A DNA stretch of 40,787 bases from Rhizoclosmatium globosum (GCA_002104985.1 MCGO01000285.1:1-40787), one strand, 5' to 3'; numbered from the stretch's first letter, positions 10,178 to 21,814 are shown. A program made the numbers and translations. The notes: generated from the sequence alone by a model not told the origin.

Positions 10178-12895
10178 ATGTCAAGCATCTCCCCGTTGAG
10201 CCTCGAGTCGTTTGCTGCCCAATACAATATCACACTTCCCAAGAAGTTCCCGAATCCATTCAATTCAGAAGGGAGAAGAGTTCGTGGAAAACCATGGACA
10301 TTGGGCAAGCTGCCAGTTGCTGTCCCTAAAGAGCTTGGTGCAGGATTTGGGTGTTTCCAGGCTCCTTACGTCCCTGTTGGTTTCACGCTAGACATCACAG
10401 ACAACGGAACATTGCCGTTGACAATTGAAAACGCTTGCAAGCCTGGATTCTTCTGTCCCTTCCTTGACATTAACAATCCTGCAACTTATCCTGTTCAATG
10501 TCCACCCTCCGGCAATTGCTTCTACTTTCGATCAATTGGATTTCCGTGCTGGGAGCCACAGGGAGTCTTCGAGCCGATGATCTGTCCCAGTGGATTCTAT
10601 TGCCCTGACTACAAGACTGTTACAGTTTGGTATGTACATATCGATTCTTTTTCATCCTTGATATTGATGTTTGATATAGTCCACCTGGTCACTATTGTCT
10701 CACTGGGCAGACAGCCCCAACCAAATGCGAATTTTTGAGTGTGCTCTGCCGGTACCATTATACAGCAACACTACGGTTTCACGATCATTGTCGCGATTAT
10801 TGACATCATTCTTGTTGTGATTTACCGCGTCTTGCGTCAGCGCGAGAAGCAACGCATCATGAAGGTTGAGGAGGACCAAGAGAACAAGAAAGCCTTGACT
10901 ACGGAAGACATTCAGCGTAATATTTCGGCTTTGACTGCTGGATTCCACAAAGGACTTGATGGTCGTACGGACTTGCAAATGAATTACGACTTCCAGGACT
11001 TGAGTTTGACGCTACCAGACCGTAAGACTATTTTGCAAGGTGTGTCTGGATCCATTAACGCTGGAAAAATGACTGCAATTATGGGCCCATCAGGTAAATG
11101 CCAGATATGAAGTTTCATGGCAGCTATTAATGCAATATACAATAGGCGCTGGTAAGACTACATTCATGAATGTATTGATGGGTAAGGCGGCCAGAAGTGC
11201 CGGTACCCTGAAGATCAACGGCACTGTTGCCGAGTTGGCCTCATTCAAGAAATTGATTGGTTACGTTCCACAAGACGACACTATGATTGAAGAACTCTCT
11301 GTTCGCGAAAACATTCGTTACTCGGCCCGAGTCCGTCTTCCAAACTCTTGGACGAACGCTGAAGTCGATGCACACGTCGAAGCCATTTTACAAGCACTTA
11401 AGTATGTTTCGTATGTTTAAAAGCACAGTGTCTCATTATTATTTACAGCTTGTCTCATGTTGCTGACAAGCGTATCGGCAACGTCCTCGAAAGGGGAATT
11501 TCTGGTGGACAAAGAAAGCGTGTCAACATCGGAATGGAACTTGCTGCTGCTCCACTCTCTGTTTTCCTCGACGAACCAACTTCTGGTCTTGATTCTACTG
11601 CTGCCATGGATGCAGTGAACATCTTGCACTCCATCTCGTGTCTTGGTCTCACAATTGTTGCTGTTGTTCACCAACCGCGTGTTGAAATCTTTGAAACGTT
11701 CGATGATGTCCTCATGATTGCACCAGGAGGTAGAACCGCTTACTTTGGACCAGTTTCAGGTGCCAAGCCATACTTTGAATCCCTTGGCTTTTACTTTCGT
11801 CCAACCACCAATGTGGCCGATACTCTAATGGACATCCTTGCGGGGCGTGGTGAATTGAATGATGGTATTCCGCCAACTCTCCTCAGTGTGACTGAAATAA
11901 CAAAAAAGTGGAAGACGTATGCCAAGACTCTGACGACTGCCGATGGTAAAGTTTCTAATGCCTCAATTGATTCCATGAATACTCTTGCTAAGCATCGTGG
12001 AGCTTCGTTTATCCGCCAAGTTGGTCTTTCACACAACCGTTACCTTGCTCAGCAGTCCCGTTTGGTTGGAGGTTTTGTCCTTGAATGTTTGAATGGCCTC
12101 GCAGCTGGAGCGATCATGGGAGTTGCGTCATTTGGTGGTGAAAACTTGTCTGCGCATTTGATTGCTCCTTATTTGGGTCTTTCCACGGCTTCCAGGGCTT
12201 GGTTCATTGCTATGTATGGAATGCTGGTTGGTATTGCTATTTCCCTTGCTGCTGCTCCAGCCGGTGTGAATGTCTTCAGTGGCGAAAAGGCTGTGTACTT
12301 GAGAGAGGCTGAAGCCGGACACAGTAGCACTGCGTACTTCATTGGAAAGAACATCAGTTCAATTCCAAGAATCTTGTTCTCTTCCGCCCACTTTTTTGCG
12401 CTGTACTACTTACTGGCTCAACCTCCCATTGCAATTGGAATTCAGTTTGCCTTGCTGTTCCTTAACTTCTTTGGGATCTATGGGATGGGAATGTTTATTT
12501 CCATGTTCATCAGCCAGCAGAACGCACCACTTATTGCAGTCACCGTTGGCTTGATTTCTGAGGTGTTGTGTGGATTTGGTCCATCCCTCGGCAATGCAAC
12601 AGCTGACGGATACGTCTTCATTTTAAACATCGGCTTGAACAGATGGGCTGCTGAGGCACAGTTTTGGGAATGGGCTAAACCCTACGACAGTGTCTTTGAC
12701 GAATATTTGTTGTCCTACTCTTTTGGATACCAGAAAGGTAACACAGTCAAGAATATGATTATTATGTTTGCTCTTGGATTGGCATACCGCTTGATTGCGT
12801 ATGTGCTCTTGCTGTTTGTATTGAAAGGAGGATATTTCCGGGCCTTGGTCGCAGGGTTCAGAGCTAATTACAGAAAATACTATGTACCTGCGTGA
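10178..12895 (+). CDS. ABCG (WBC30-like) half-transporter with Cys-rich ectodomain, apparent frameshift
   Basis: Exons 10178-10629, 10680-11093, 11146-11401 and 11449-12895. The N-terminus is an extracellular-type Cys-rich region (CPSGFYCPDY, CPPGHYCLTG, KCEFLSVCSAG), then one membrane segment (FTIIVAIIDIILVVIY), a cytoplasmic linker and the ATPase: Walker A GPSGAGKTT (split by an intron), Q-loop YVPQDD, signature ISGGQRKRV, Walker B VFLDEPTSGLD, H-loop VVHQPR. The rest is an ABC2-type membrane domain with about six segments. Such half-size exporters dimerise at the plasma membrane or vacuole to export lipids or toxic compounds. Exon lengths sum to 2,569 nt; two more bases at the GTGTG near 10738-10742 would restore frame (SV-CSAG) and give 856 residues. 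The start lacks a signal peptide, so a 5' exon may be missing. Confidence 0.85.
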
Positions 12896-13285
12896 TTTTG
12901 TTGCGCAGACTATCTTCTTCCTCTTCCTTATGTTTTTGAAGTCCATTAAAATGAGTTTTTTTCCCTGCTTTTCTTTGCGGAACTCCAAGGATTAAGCACT
13001 TCTTTCTCTCCGAAACTCCACAAATATGCTGTAATTGATTCTGCTCAGAAACTCAGACAAACAATTTTGCTTTCAATTTGCTCACCCTTTCAAGACACTC
13101 CCACATATTCTAAGTACACAGTTTTGATCCCTGAGTTTCCCTCTTTCTCTTCGTCCAATAATATCCAAAAGGAGAGAAAAAGCAAAAAGCGCAAAAAAGG
13201 CAGCCAATCAGATTGCGCGTGGAGATGCAGAATTGTCAGTTGGTCAAAACAAAGGCAAAAAATCTTTCCCTCCCCCAAATTCAGA

Positions 13286-13292
13286 TATAAAA
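13286..13292 (+). promoter_or_regulatory. TATA box (TATAAAA)
   Basis: TATAAAA 58 bp before the ATG at 13350, with pyrimidine-rich sequence between. This is the clearest TATA element in the window. Confidence 0.4.
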
Positions 13293-13349
13293 CAGCGCCA
13301 ATCCGTCTCTCAAAACTTGCCAAAAACCAACGAGCTTCCCTGTCCCACA

Positions 13350-13541
13350 ATGAGCTTCCAGTCCCCACCAGATCACAACCAGGGTCTCCTGCAAATGGGT
13401 GCCAGCATGTCTATTCGAACCTTCGGCCAAGATAAGCCCTCTGCTGATACGTATCTCGTTCGAAAGAACAAGACTCCAACGCCCTCGGGACGCAGGAGAC
13501 GAAAGCCTTGCCCTTCAATGACGGATGGGGGCCTGCGCTGA
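13350..13541 (+). CDS. Small basic hypothetical protein, 63 aa
   Basis: A short frame starting MSFQSPPDHNQ and ending with a basic stretch (PSGRRRRKPCP). I do not recognise it. Support is indirect: a TATAAAA box 58 bp upstream. After about codon 50 another frame (TKALPFNDGWGPALKSG, stop near 13579) looks more protein-like, so the true C-terminus may differ through a frameshift or splice. It could also be non-coding. Confidence 0.3.
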   Translation: MSFQSPPDHNQGLLQMGASMSIRTFGQDKPSADTYLVRKNKTPTPSGRRRRKPCPSMTDGGLR

Positions 13542-14054
13542 AGTCCGGGAGGAGGGGGTATCGAGGTGGGCAGCGATAACAGAGGAATCTTTCGAGACTT
13601 CCTCTCGAAGCTGTCCCACATTCTCTGGATGCCCCACACATGCCTCCAAACTATAAGCCACACCTTCTTTCAGATGGCGCGTATTAATACGAGTGAGTGA
13701 GATATCTTAGGCCAACGGGATACTCTCGCTCAGCCTGTCAAAGGGCAAACTCGCTCTGACCCGTGGGTCAGGGTCGTGCTTTAAATCTCTAGCCTTCTCT
13801 GCTCCAGTCCATGTTATGTAGCATCTCAAGCTGCTGGCTCGCGGCATGAAATATGATGTGTGATGTGCGCAACCTGTTTATTGTTGATCTGTATGAGCTC
13901 CTCTGTCCCCTATTATTTTGGTAGACTTTGTTTGGAGCCTTCACGTGGCGTCTACTGTGAGTAGGAGGTTTGACACCTTTGAAACCAATCCTAAACACCT
14001 CGATTCGATCTTCTTTTTGCGTCTTTTCAACTTATTCTTTACCTATTCAACTTA

Positions 14055-14060
14055 TTTATT
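14055..14060 (-). terminator. Poly(A) signal after the START-domain gene
   Basis: AATAAA on the minus strand (TTTATT on plus), 63 bases past the stop codon at 14123. Confidence 0.4.
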
Positions 14061-14122
14061 CAATAAAGCCTATATCTATACATCATACACATCGTGGCTT
14101 TATGCGCATTTCACATCATTAT

Positions 14123-14779
14123 TTAAGCTCCTTCGACAGGGCCGTTCTTCTCCAAATAAGCCACCAAAGTACCCGCACAGGATGGTGTCTCATTTGCAAT
14201 GACAGCCACAAGGGCATTTGGCAAGCCCTTGGGGTCCACATGGGTGTAATAAGTCAAGTCCCAACCTTCTCCCTCCTTGGCTTTCTCAATCACCCACCCG
14301 ACACAGTAGATGTGAGCACGCACGCGACCCTTGACCTCTGGAATCTTTGAATCCTCAACAGAAGTGAAGACAACGTACCCCTTGTCGTCGCTCTCCTTCA
14401 CATTCTTCGCAGTGATGCAAAAGTCACGGCCGGAGACGACAGGCCACTGCCCAAACTGCAGCGAATGCACGAGAACCTCAGCGCTGTCGCCGTCAAACGT
14501 GTCCTTGATCTCCATGCCTTCGAACCTGGAATCCCACTGCTTCCGTCCCTTTTCGTCGCGGATTGTGGCCATGACTTGTTCGAGGGTGAAGGGCTTTGCG
14601 ATGCGGGCGACACCCTTTCCGATTGGCATGTTTGTTGGCTTGTCGTCGGTGGTTGGTTTGGAGTAGACCTTGGCGCCGTTCTTGTCGGTGGCGTAGACAA
14701 AGTCCGTGGCGGCCTCGAGGGTCTTGAGGTAGTTGAAGGCGGCGGTGAGGGCCTCGGCGTGTGGGTTGGAGTTGGTCAT
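14123..14779 (-). CDS. START-domain lipid-binding protein
   Basis: Single exon, 218 residues, almost entirely one START domain. Recognisable blocks: a helical N-terminus, VYSKPTTDDKPTNMPIGKG, FTLEQVMATIRDEKGRKQWDSRFEG, a segment ending VHSLQFGQWPVVSGRDFC, and a C-terminal helix after YTHVDPKGLPNALVA. The R-K-x-WD and R-DF landmarks are those of StAR/PC-TP-type domains, which carry one sterol, phospholipid or ceramide in a closed cavity between membranes. No leader or membrane anchor, so a soluble cytosolic carrier is likely. The ligand cannot be read from sequence. The frame is open upstream to 14836, but the first ATG (MTNSNPHAEA) is at 14779. Confidence 0.88.
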   Translation of the reverse strand: MTNSNPHAEALTAAFNYLKTLEAATDFVYATDKNGAKVYSKPTTDDKPTNMPIGKGVARIAKPFTLEQVMATIRDEKGRKQWDSRFEGMEIKDTFDGDSAEVLVHSLQFGQWPVVSGRDFCITAKNVKESDDKGYVVFTSVEDSKIPEVKGRVRAHIYCVGWVIEKAKEGEGWDLTYYTHVDPKGLPNALVAVIANETPSCAGTLVAYLEKNGPVEGA

Positions 14780-15186
14780 TTTTGGTTTGAGAAAGAGTTC
14801 GTTGGTGGTTGATCTTTTGTTCCACTTGGGAGGCAAGGTGGCTGGCTGGTGGCTGGTTTCTCCGCCGGGTTTCTCCGCCTCAATTTGTCTGTAATATGAA
14901 ATTAGAAAGACATGGAATAATGGCGGGTTTTAATTTAAACTCCATAATGGCACAAATATTATTCGATTGTTAGAGGAACGGCCCAATCAATTGGAAAGTA
15001 GAGGAATCAGATTGTCTCTACTACGGAAAATTGTACTCTGCTACGTGCAAAGTACGTACAAAACGACGGATTAATGTTCCAAAAATAGATCTGTGCACAT
15101 CCCAAACGTGTAAGCCCCTTCCGGCACGAAATTAGCAGCAAAAAAGAAGGTCTTGAACGGCATAGAAGTAATTGAAGACAAGCACA
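14780..15186. other. Divergent intergenic region, START gene / CBM gene
   Basis: 407 bp between two divergent start codons. AT-rich; no coding frame, repeat or clear promoter motif that I can point to. Confidence 0.4.
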
Positions 15187-16035
15187 ATGGCGGCTGTTAC
15201 TTCCAGAGGTCCTACCTCGGCACAGGCTTGCGTTCCAACGTGGGTACAGGGATCAATTTACACACAAGGACAACAAGTGAGCGTCAATGGAGTCAACTAC
15301 CAAGCAAGATTCTGGACACAAACGAATCCAACATCATCAAGTGATTGGATAGCAGTTGGACCTTGTACAGGGAATGCTCCTCCTGGTGTAACCCAAAATC
15401 GCGTTCCTGTAGTGGGTGCAATTACTACTACCGCTATTGCATCAACAAAAGAGGATCTTTCTGTTAACACTAGTGGCGGAGGCAATGCAGTTGGACAAGG
15501 CGATACCAGCTTGGGACCAGCGGCAATGTATGCGTTGATTGTAGTTGGAATCTTAGCTTTCTTGCTGCTTGTGTATTGTATCGTTACAGGTGTAAGACGA
15601 TGGAAGCGACGCACAGATCCTACCCATAGTGCGCGTGTCAGCACCACCCTGCCGTGGGTTGATCCAGAGGGTGGGCGGGCAAGTGCAGTACTTCAAGGAC
15701 AACCAATGCAAATAACGTAAGGCTTATTCATTTGGTGGAAATATTAACTGTAACATAGACCGTCTATGCGTCCATTGGTTCGAAAAGAGAGTGTTCACAG
15801 TGATGTCGACTCGTTGCGCAGTATTCGCAAGAACTCGAAAGTGGATTTGACGGATGAGTTGTATGATCACCGGATTCCAGGAAGGTTTAGCAGAAACACC
15901 TCACCACAGTTACCGGCAACAGCTCTTGTGAGCCAACCTCAACCTCCAATGACAGCTGAAGAAATGGAGGACACTCTGCGACGACACCAGCTAAAGAAGG
16001 ATGTGTTTGGAACTAATTCAGAAATTCGTAAATAA
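15187..16035 (+). CDS. Membrane-anchored chitin-binding (CBM5/12) protein
   Basis: Exons 15187-15716 and 15759-16035 (42-nt intron); 268 residues. Residues 15-60 form a CBM5/12-type chitin-binding module: ACVPTWVQGSIYTQGQQVS, NYQARFWTQ and SSDWIAVGPC, with the expected aromatic residues and closing Cys. A Gly/Ser/Thr linker leads to one membrane segment (about 112-135, AAMYALIVVGILAFLLLVYC) followed by RRWKRR, so by the positive-inside rule the chitin-binding end is outside. The ~130-residue cytoplasmic tail is Ser-rich. No cleaved signal peptide is seen; the membrane segment probably serves as the signal anchor. A role in wall attachment or chitin sensing is inference. The next gene begins 30 bp after the stop. 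Confidence 0.8.
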
Positions 16036-16065
16036 AAAGGAATAGTAATAATTAAACTTGACGTG

Positions 16066-19000
16066 ATGCAAATACGAACACTGTTAATTGTGCTTGCGGC
16101 CCAAGTGAGCAGCCAGACAATTAGCATTGATCTTCTATCTCCGCCACCAGGAGTCTCTGAATGGTACAGTCTTCCCGAGTTGCGGCGGCAGAGCGAGGCG
16201 CTACTAGGGACATGGAGCACGGCAACAGTCACAAAGCTGCGAACAGTGTTAACGACATTGAGTGTGAGCGTTCCCTCTGAAGAGAGCAAGAATGCGAAAG
16301 ATGCGAAGGATGTCAAGACAGTTCAGGTCTCGCTCGTCGACGCTCTTCAACGAGACCTTCGTTCAACACAAATCGCGGATTTGTTCGATGCCGCTTCTTC
16401 CGACGCTTTTAAAAGTCTCCAACAAACGCGGCTCGACGGCCTCAGCGCCCTGACTGTCGCGATCGAGGTCGGCGAGTGCGGCCGTCAACGTGTCGCTCGG
16501 GTCCACATTGACATTGGCGGCCGCTGCAACGATCGCCTCGATGACACGCTTGGCGATGAATACGCACGGGCGGCGGAGGCGGGTCATGGCCTCTATGTCT
16601 TTAGTGGGAACCCGCTGCTCAAGTCTTTCAACTCTTGGGCAAACAAGACAGGCGACAGTGTTGGGTTTGCTGCTTGTGCGAATGCATGCAGAGACGGTAT
16701 CGTGCGTATCTCGGATGCATGGTCTTTGAGGGATCCGGTTCGTACCTGTCACTTCCCCCTTCATTCCACAAAACACTCACCCCAACTCATCAAACAACAG
16801 CTTGGAACTCCAACCAAATTGGCAATATTTTCTCCATCCGCGATATCGGAATGTACTGCTCTGCACCTTATGACATCCTCAAAGTTTCTTGGAATTCAAG
16901 GACCATCCGTGAGAATCTACTTGATTGCATTCAATTTCCTAAAGTTGGAACGACATAGGCTGCGACTCTTGATAAATCAACAGTATGGAATGATGATCGG
17001 GTCGCATTAATGGTCGCAGACCCAATCTACAAAATACCCCAGTGTTTTGGGAACGTTGACACGCAGCTCCAAGACCTACCCATTAAAGACCGCAAAACGT
17101 TCCGAAAAACTGATTCCCGTGGTATTTGTGAAGAGGCGCTTGACGACTTGGATTGGAAGTTGTTTGGGAAGGTGTATGGAGATTATATTCTGGCTGGTAA
17201 TTCGTCTACTCCTGCTGTTATTTCTTCTAACATTGTTACAAAAAAAGCGGATACACCTTCTTGGCCTTCTTTCTCGAATATTTTCTCGGCGTATCTCGAA
17301 ACCCCTCTCCAAAATCCCTTCAATACGACATTGGGCGGTCTGTCTTGCTCAGACTGGACGAAATGGGCATCTCTTCATCCTCTGAAACAATCTCCACCCC
17401 AGATTCCACGTTTGGACCTTCAGGGTCCACCTGTAAAATCCCTCCACGATTTGATCTACCTTTCTCTCAAGTTCGCATCCTCTTCACCATCTTCCAAATC
17501 AGCCCAAATTCTGTCAGACGCATTTCTCAGAGAAATGTCAAATGTTTGCGGTAAATGTCGCGCGTCATCAATCACGATGTATGGAATCCACAAAGCTGCA
17601 AACGAAATCACAAACGTTGCATGTCGTGCCTCTGTTCTTGGAGGCCGTGGAGACCGGCTTGGAGATTTCCTTGCTGCAAACAAAGCAGAAGTGGATCGTG
17701 TGATGGGAGGATATACAAGCGTGGCTTCAGCAGGAATGCAGGTTGATTTGGTGAATGAGAAGTACTATGAAGACTATTTCGAGTATGAAGAAGAGTACTG
17801 GACGGATGTTGAAAAGTCGGAGAAGGCTAGTGGGGGCAGTGGTGGCGGGGTGTTGGGTGGGTTGTTTGGGGGTGCAAAAGATGTAGAACGGGGACGAGTC
17901 CTGAACCTAACGGGTGTATCGACGGATTCCATGGAGGGCGTCGCTGTCTTCTTTGACAGGTATAGTGTTTATTTTTGTACCGGCTAGTTGACAAGGCTAT
18001 CGTAGATGTACGGCGAATATGCGGTTACAAATGTCAATTCCCATCGCGCTGTTGAACTTAAAATACACAGTGGGACGGCATAACCTGGTCCCCACATACA
18101 TCAACTTGTCAAATAACATCAGTATTCCATACGAAACTGTTGGAGCAGATGGGGACGTCATTAAGAGTTACGACCATTCGTATGAGTTTGAAGGATTTGA
18201 GGACGGTGCAGTCTTCAAATATTCATCTGACGGATCTCGTTTGGATATGGATTTTAATTTTAAGAGGGATATAACTAGCCGAAGTCGTGTCGATGCAGGA
18301 TTTGGGTTCAGTTGAGTCCTTGGTTACGACAAAAAATTCAAGCTAAAGTTACATTCTGCCAGGCAAATCCTCCAAAATAGACACAATATCGTTTCAAATG
18401 ATATGTGGATACTCGCCAGAAGTTGCAGCAGGATCTGCTCCATTCGTCTTGGTTCCGTTATCGAATCCTTTGACTGATTGGTTTGCCACCAACTCGGAAA
18501 CAATAATGAGCGCCCCGACGCGTTACCACGGTACGTTTGTATAAATTACATGTATATTGAGTACTTATGATTGAAAAACAGTGGCTTCGTTTGATGTTGA
18601 CTCAAAAGCAGAATCAACTCCATACCTACTCCCACAGCTTGCGTTTCTTACAGCGCAAACTCCTTTTATCGCACTCCAAAACTCGCGACATCTTCCATCA
18701 AACGATGGAAATCCTCTTCAGTTACCTAATGCACTCAAAAGTAAAATTTCTGTAACGGATGCTTGTGATGGATCCAATTCTACGTTCAGTATAGTCAGTG
18801 GTGGGCGACTTGTGTATCGCAATGACTTGGTTACCGTGGAGCCATGCTTGGAAGGATTGGTTCCATCGATTGGGGATGCAGTCGCTGCAATTGCAGTAGG
18901 AGTTGAAGTTCCAGTTGTTACCATTGTGACATCGAAGAAAGACAAGAATCAAAAGGTTAGCGGTGTGTTTCATATCCAACTTTTTTATTGACATTTTCGT

Positions 19001-21135
19001 TAAGATGATCATCATTAATGTCAATTGGGCTCCGCGGTCTTACAACACTCACTCGCGTGAAGCCAAGTTGCTCTTGTTTTTGATGGAGCATTTTAGAGTC
19101 ACCCTTGGCCACTCAATTGTCGTTGCCGGTGTGTTTGATGATAATGTGGCGAGTGTTCTGAGACTTGGTTTGGAGGAAACTGGTACTTGGAGGTTTGTTC
19201 TGCACAGTGTTTTTAGTTGTTCTATTTTGTAACTCAGTATTAGACACTTTTTTGCACCTTCGTCGACTGGCACTGTTCATAATTTCGTTTGGGCGCCATA
19301 CATTCCCACCAAACTTGGAACCGATATTTCTCACCGTCATGTTCCTACTGCGTCTTTGACTTCAGTGGAAAGCTGCTTGGCTCCACCGGCGAATGGAACT
19401 GAATATGGATCATGTGAAGTCCTAAAAGAGTACGGAAAACAGTTCAGAAAAGCTGTTGGAGGAATAATCTCAGAAGATCGACTGCTTGCAAAGCACAAAT
19501 CATGTGCAGACGGAATATCAGAACATTACCCGGTTGTCTATTCATTAGTCAAAGGTGAGTTATACTTTGTGAATAACATTGACATCTTATGAATTATTTT
19601 AGCTGAAGAACAAATCTCGATGGTGACATTCAATATTGGTGGAATGAGCCTCTCCAAAATCAGTCGACTATTGAAAGAACGACCTGCCCTCTTCCCATAC
19701 CTTGCTAATTTTGATATCATTCTTCTGCAAACAACTCGGCTAGACTCAATGGCCAATCTTGACTATGAAGAGGAATTCGATTCCGAAAAAGTTGGGGAGA
19801 AACTTGGTTTAACACTCTCAGAGGCATTGCAAAAGCAAGTCAGCGACAACGGAAAGTTAAAAATCAAGAAGGAAGACTTTCAGTTCACCCATCACTCCAA
19901 ATTCTTTCAACCAAGTCGGTTCTTGCGAGGGGGGAAGAGGACGTTACCTCCATCAAACCTCCACATATTCTTCAAAGACCTTGCGATGAAAAAAGGTGTC
20001 ACAAAGCGAATTCAAATGACAAATTGCACCGCTGAAAGTTATGGAGCTTCTTCTTCGCTGTTGGGTTGTTTATTTCACGTCAAAGACTCTGAGCCCTTTA
20101 TCGTATCAACGCTTGATGACACCTTTTATGCATCTCAAACTGCTAAGGGAGGGTTTAATATGAAGCCATATAATTCAATGTCGTCTCTACTGAGTGACGT
20201 TGGCGACGATCGTTTGGCATATATCCCATCACTTATTTCACCGTCCTCTCGATCTCCTTTAACAAATCCTAATGTGGATCTCCCAGCTGACAGTATCGGT
20301 GTGATGAAGCGTATGTATGCAAGTCTGTGTTTGTTACGAAAAAATGTAAACACAACAGACTTGGTTCACAATGGGTGCAGTAAATACCCGATTCCTGCTG
20401 CATTCGTTGGAAGTTGGGGCTGGTCAGAGGAGTTTATGAAGGATGGGAGAAAGGGGAAAATCAATGGGACCTACGCAGAGTTCAGGAATATTATGGATTC
20501 TGTCGAGAAAGAAATGTAAGTATTGTGATTATGGGTGGACCGTATATTGAGCAAAATTCTGCAGAATACGGAAAAACAAAGTTGGGGATATACGATTCCC
20601 AACCGGATACAACGACAAGCTCCGCATTCGTGCAATTGTACCATCAGAACGGGCTTCTCGAGATTATTTGAGGCTGTTATATAATGATACCGTAGCTAGT
20701 TCAAGTGGTGGCTGGTTCTCAAGTGGGAAGGGAGATGCACAAGCACAGTGGCCTTACTGGACGGACCAAACAGGTCATGTATCCGATTACCTTATCCTAT
20801 GGACTTCAACAGATAAAAGCGGGAACGAAGATTCATCTCTAGCGTCAGATTTCGAACCAGAGATTCCATCATTCATGTCATACGTTGATCCATTTTTGGA
20901 TTCTCCGTTGTGCGATTCAGATGACAGCACTTCAGTGTGTCAAACAACTGCTCCAGCTTGTATGCCTGATAGAGTAATGGGAGCGGTTGGAATGCGGTTA
21001 GAGGCTGGGGGCCGTGGTGGGGTCGCTGCGGCTGACAGGAGGGGTTGGTCACTATTTGGAGAGGAAAGTTATAATGGAGCGGGAAGATTTGCTGCTGTTT
21101 GTAATAGCTCTCGATTGGATCACGATGAGCTTTGA
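16066..21135 (+). CDS. Large secreted protein of unknown function, 1,531 aa
   Basis: Ten exons: 16066-16741, 16801-16908, 16984-17959, 18006-18310, 18363-18530, 18582-18955, 19005-19192, 19238-19554, 19603-20515 and 20565-21135; introns 45-75 nt, all phases consistent. A signal peptide (MQIRTLLIVLAAQVSSQ) is followed by no membrane segment. Many Cys, NxS/T sites, a Gly-rich stretch (GGSGGGVLGGLFGGAK) and an acidic patch (YEDYFEYEEEYW). I cannot assign a family with confidence. Two segments vaguely recall the endonuclease/exonuclease/phosphatase fold: MVTFNIGGM ... FDIILLQTTRL, and IVVAGVFDDN ... ADGISEHYPVVYSL; the usual catalytic residues are not clear. The start is the ATG at 16066; a GTG one codon earlier is ignored. 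An in-frame TAG at 16956 falls inside the 75-nt intron with a GTGAGA donor. Confidence 0.72.
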
Positions 21136-21163
21136 CGAATAGAATTAGTAAGCCAAAATAGAA

Positions 21164-21541
21164 ATGGAATATATGCGTTTGCCACTCGACCGCCGCGGCA
21201 CCACTTGTCAACTCACCGAAGTAGAAGCTAAGCTCGATCCGGTCAAAAGTCAAAAGCAGAAGTTTTAAGGAGCCTCTGTCGTGGAAGGCAGAGTAAACAC
21301 CTCTCCCCTCTTGTACCTTGTCTTGTCTGGGGCCTCACAAGTGACCTTCATTTCTGATGCACTTGCATCCGAGTTAGATCTGGATTGTCATCCTTTTGTG
21401 GACATCCTGAAGCCCCTGGGTTTTCTGTATTGTCATATCCGGTTGCCTGTAAAGTCACAGTTACGCACGCGAGAAATAACAGTCGATATGGAGAATGTCT
21501 CAATAACCTCTTGGCCTATTCTTGTTTTGCCAGGAGGATGA
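21164..21541 (+). pseudogene. Truncated pseudo-retropepsin family copy
   Basis: Aligns with the N-terminal half of the gene at 25584: MEYMRLPLDRRGTTCQLTE against MEGQKRRVRLELRDTTRQLTD, then VVEGRVN-SPLLYLV-SG-S, and WPILVLPG against GPILVLPG. There is an in-frame TAA at 21266 and the frame ends just after LVLPGG, before the LGADFI motif and the MYND part. A decayed duplicate. Confidence 0.75.
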
Positions 21542-21602
21542 GTGGAAGCGTATAGTGGAACAGTAGATGCATGATCGACATGTTGACAAGCTCAAAGATT
21601 AA
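21542..21602 (+). pseudogene. Remnant of the 3' end of an SNF2 gene
   Basis: About 60 bp matching the last codons of the intact SNF2 gene at 25180-25240 (VERTVEQEMHDRRVDKLKD) with a few substitutions, one of which makes a stop. It joins directly to the end of the retropepsin-like fragment before it. Confidence 0.75.
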
Positions 21603-21814
21603 TCAATTGCTGCCAAGTCGGGTTTTTCATTTGCAGGGGAAATGCTATCAGTCTTAAATAAACTAATTTTTTCTTATATTCAACCACAACAGTTTCTTGC
21701 GAGAACAGTAAGAGTGGCAAGACCATGTTTGAGGGGAAGTATGGGCAAGTTTTACCGTTTAGTGAAGATAAGTTCGAAAATGGCGGAAAAAACGTTTTGT
21801 GAAACCCTCCCACC

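Larger units (their letters stand above)
12896..14122. other. Poorly coding 1.2-kb stretch
   Basis: Between the ABC transporter and the START gene. It contains a TATA box followed by a 64-codon frame (listed separately), a perfect 7-bp-arm hairpin at 13756-13771 (CTGACCC, loop GT, GGGTCAG), and AT-rich sequence near 14,040-14,070 with poly(A) signals on both strands. I compared 13,660-13,900 with remembered U1-U6 snRNA, U3, SRP and tRNA landmarks and saw no match. It could host an unannotated RNA. Confidence 0.45.

Noticed and set aside
10680..10739. 8-nt micro-exon plus a second intron as an alternative to the ABC transporter frameshift
   Set aside because: It obeys splice rules, but it discards a stretch with the typical Cys spacing of this ectodomain (CPPGHYC, KCEFLS). 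A 2-nt indel is more likely.
13660..13900. Possible snRNA, SRP RNA or tRNA
   Set aside because: No match to remembered landmark sequences of U1-U6, U3, SRP RNA or tRNA boxes; reported only as an uncharacterised region.
16956..16958. In-frame TAG in the large secreted protein, suggesting a pseudogene or read-through
   Set aside because: It falls inside a 75-nt intron (16909-16983) with a GTGAGA donor and CAG acceptor whose removal keeps the frame.
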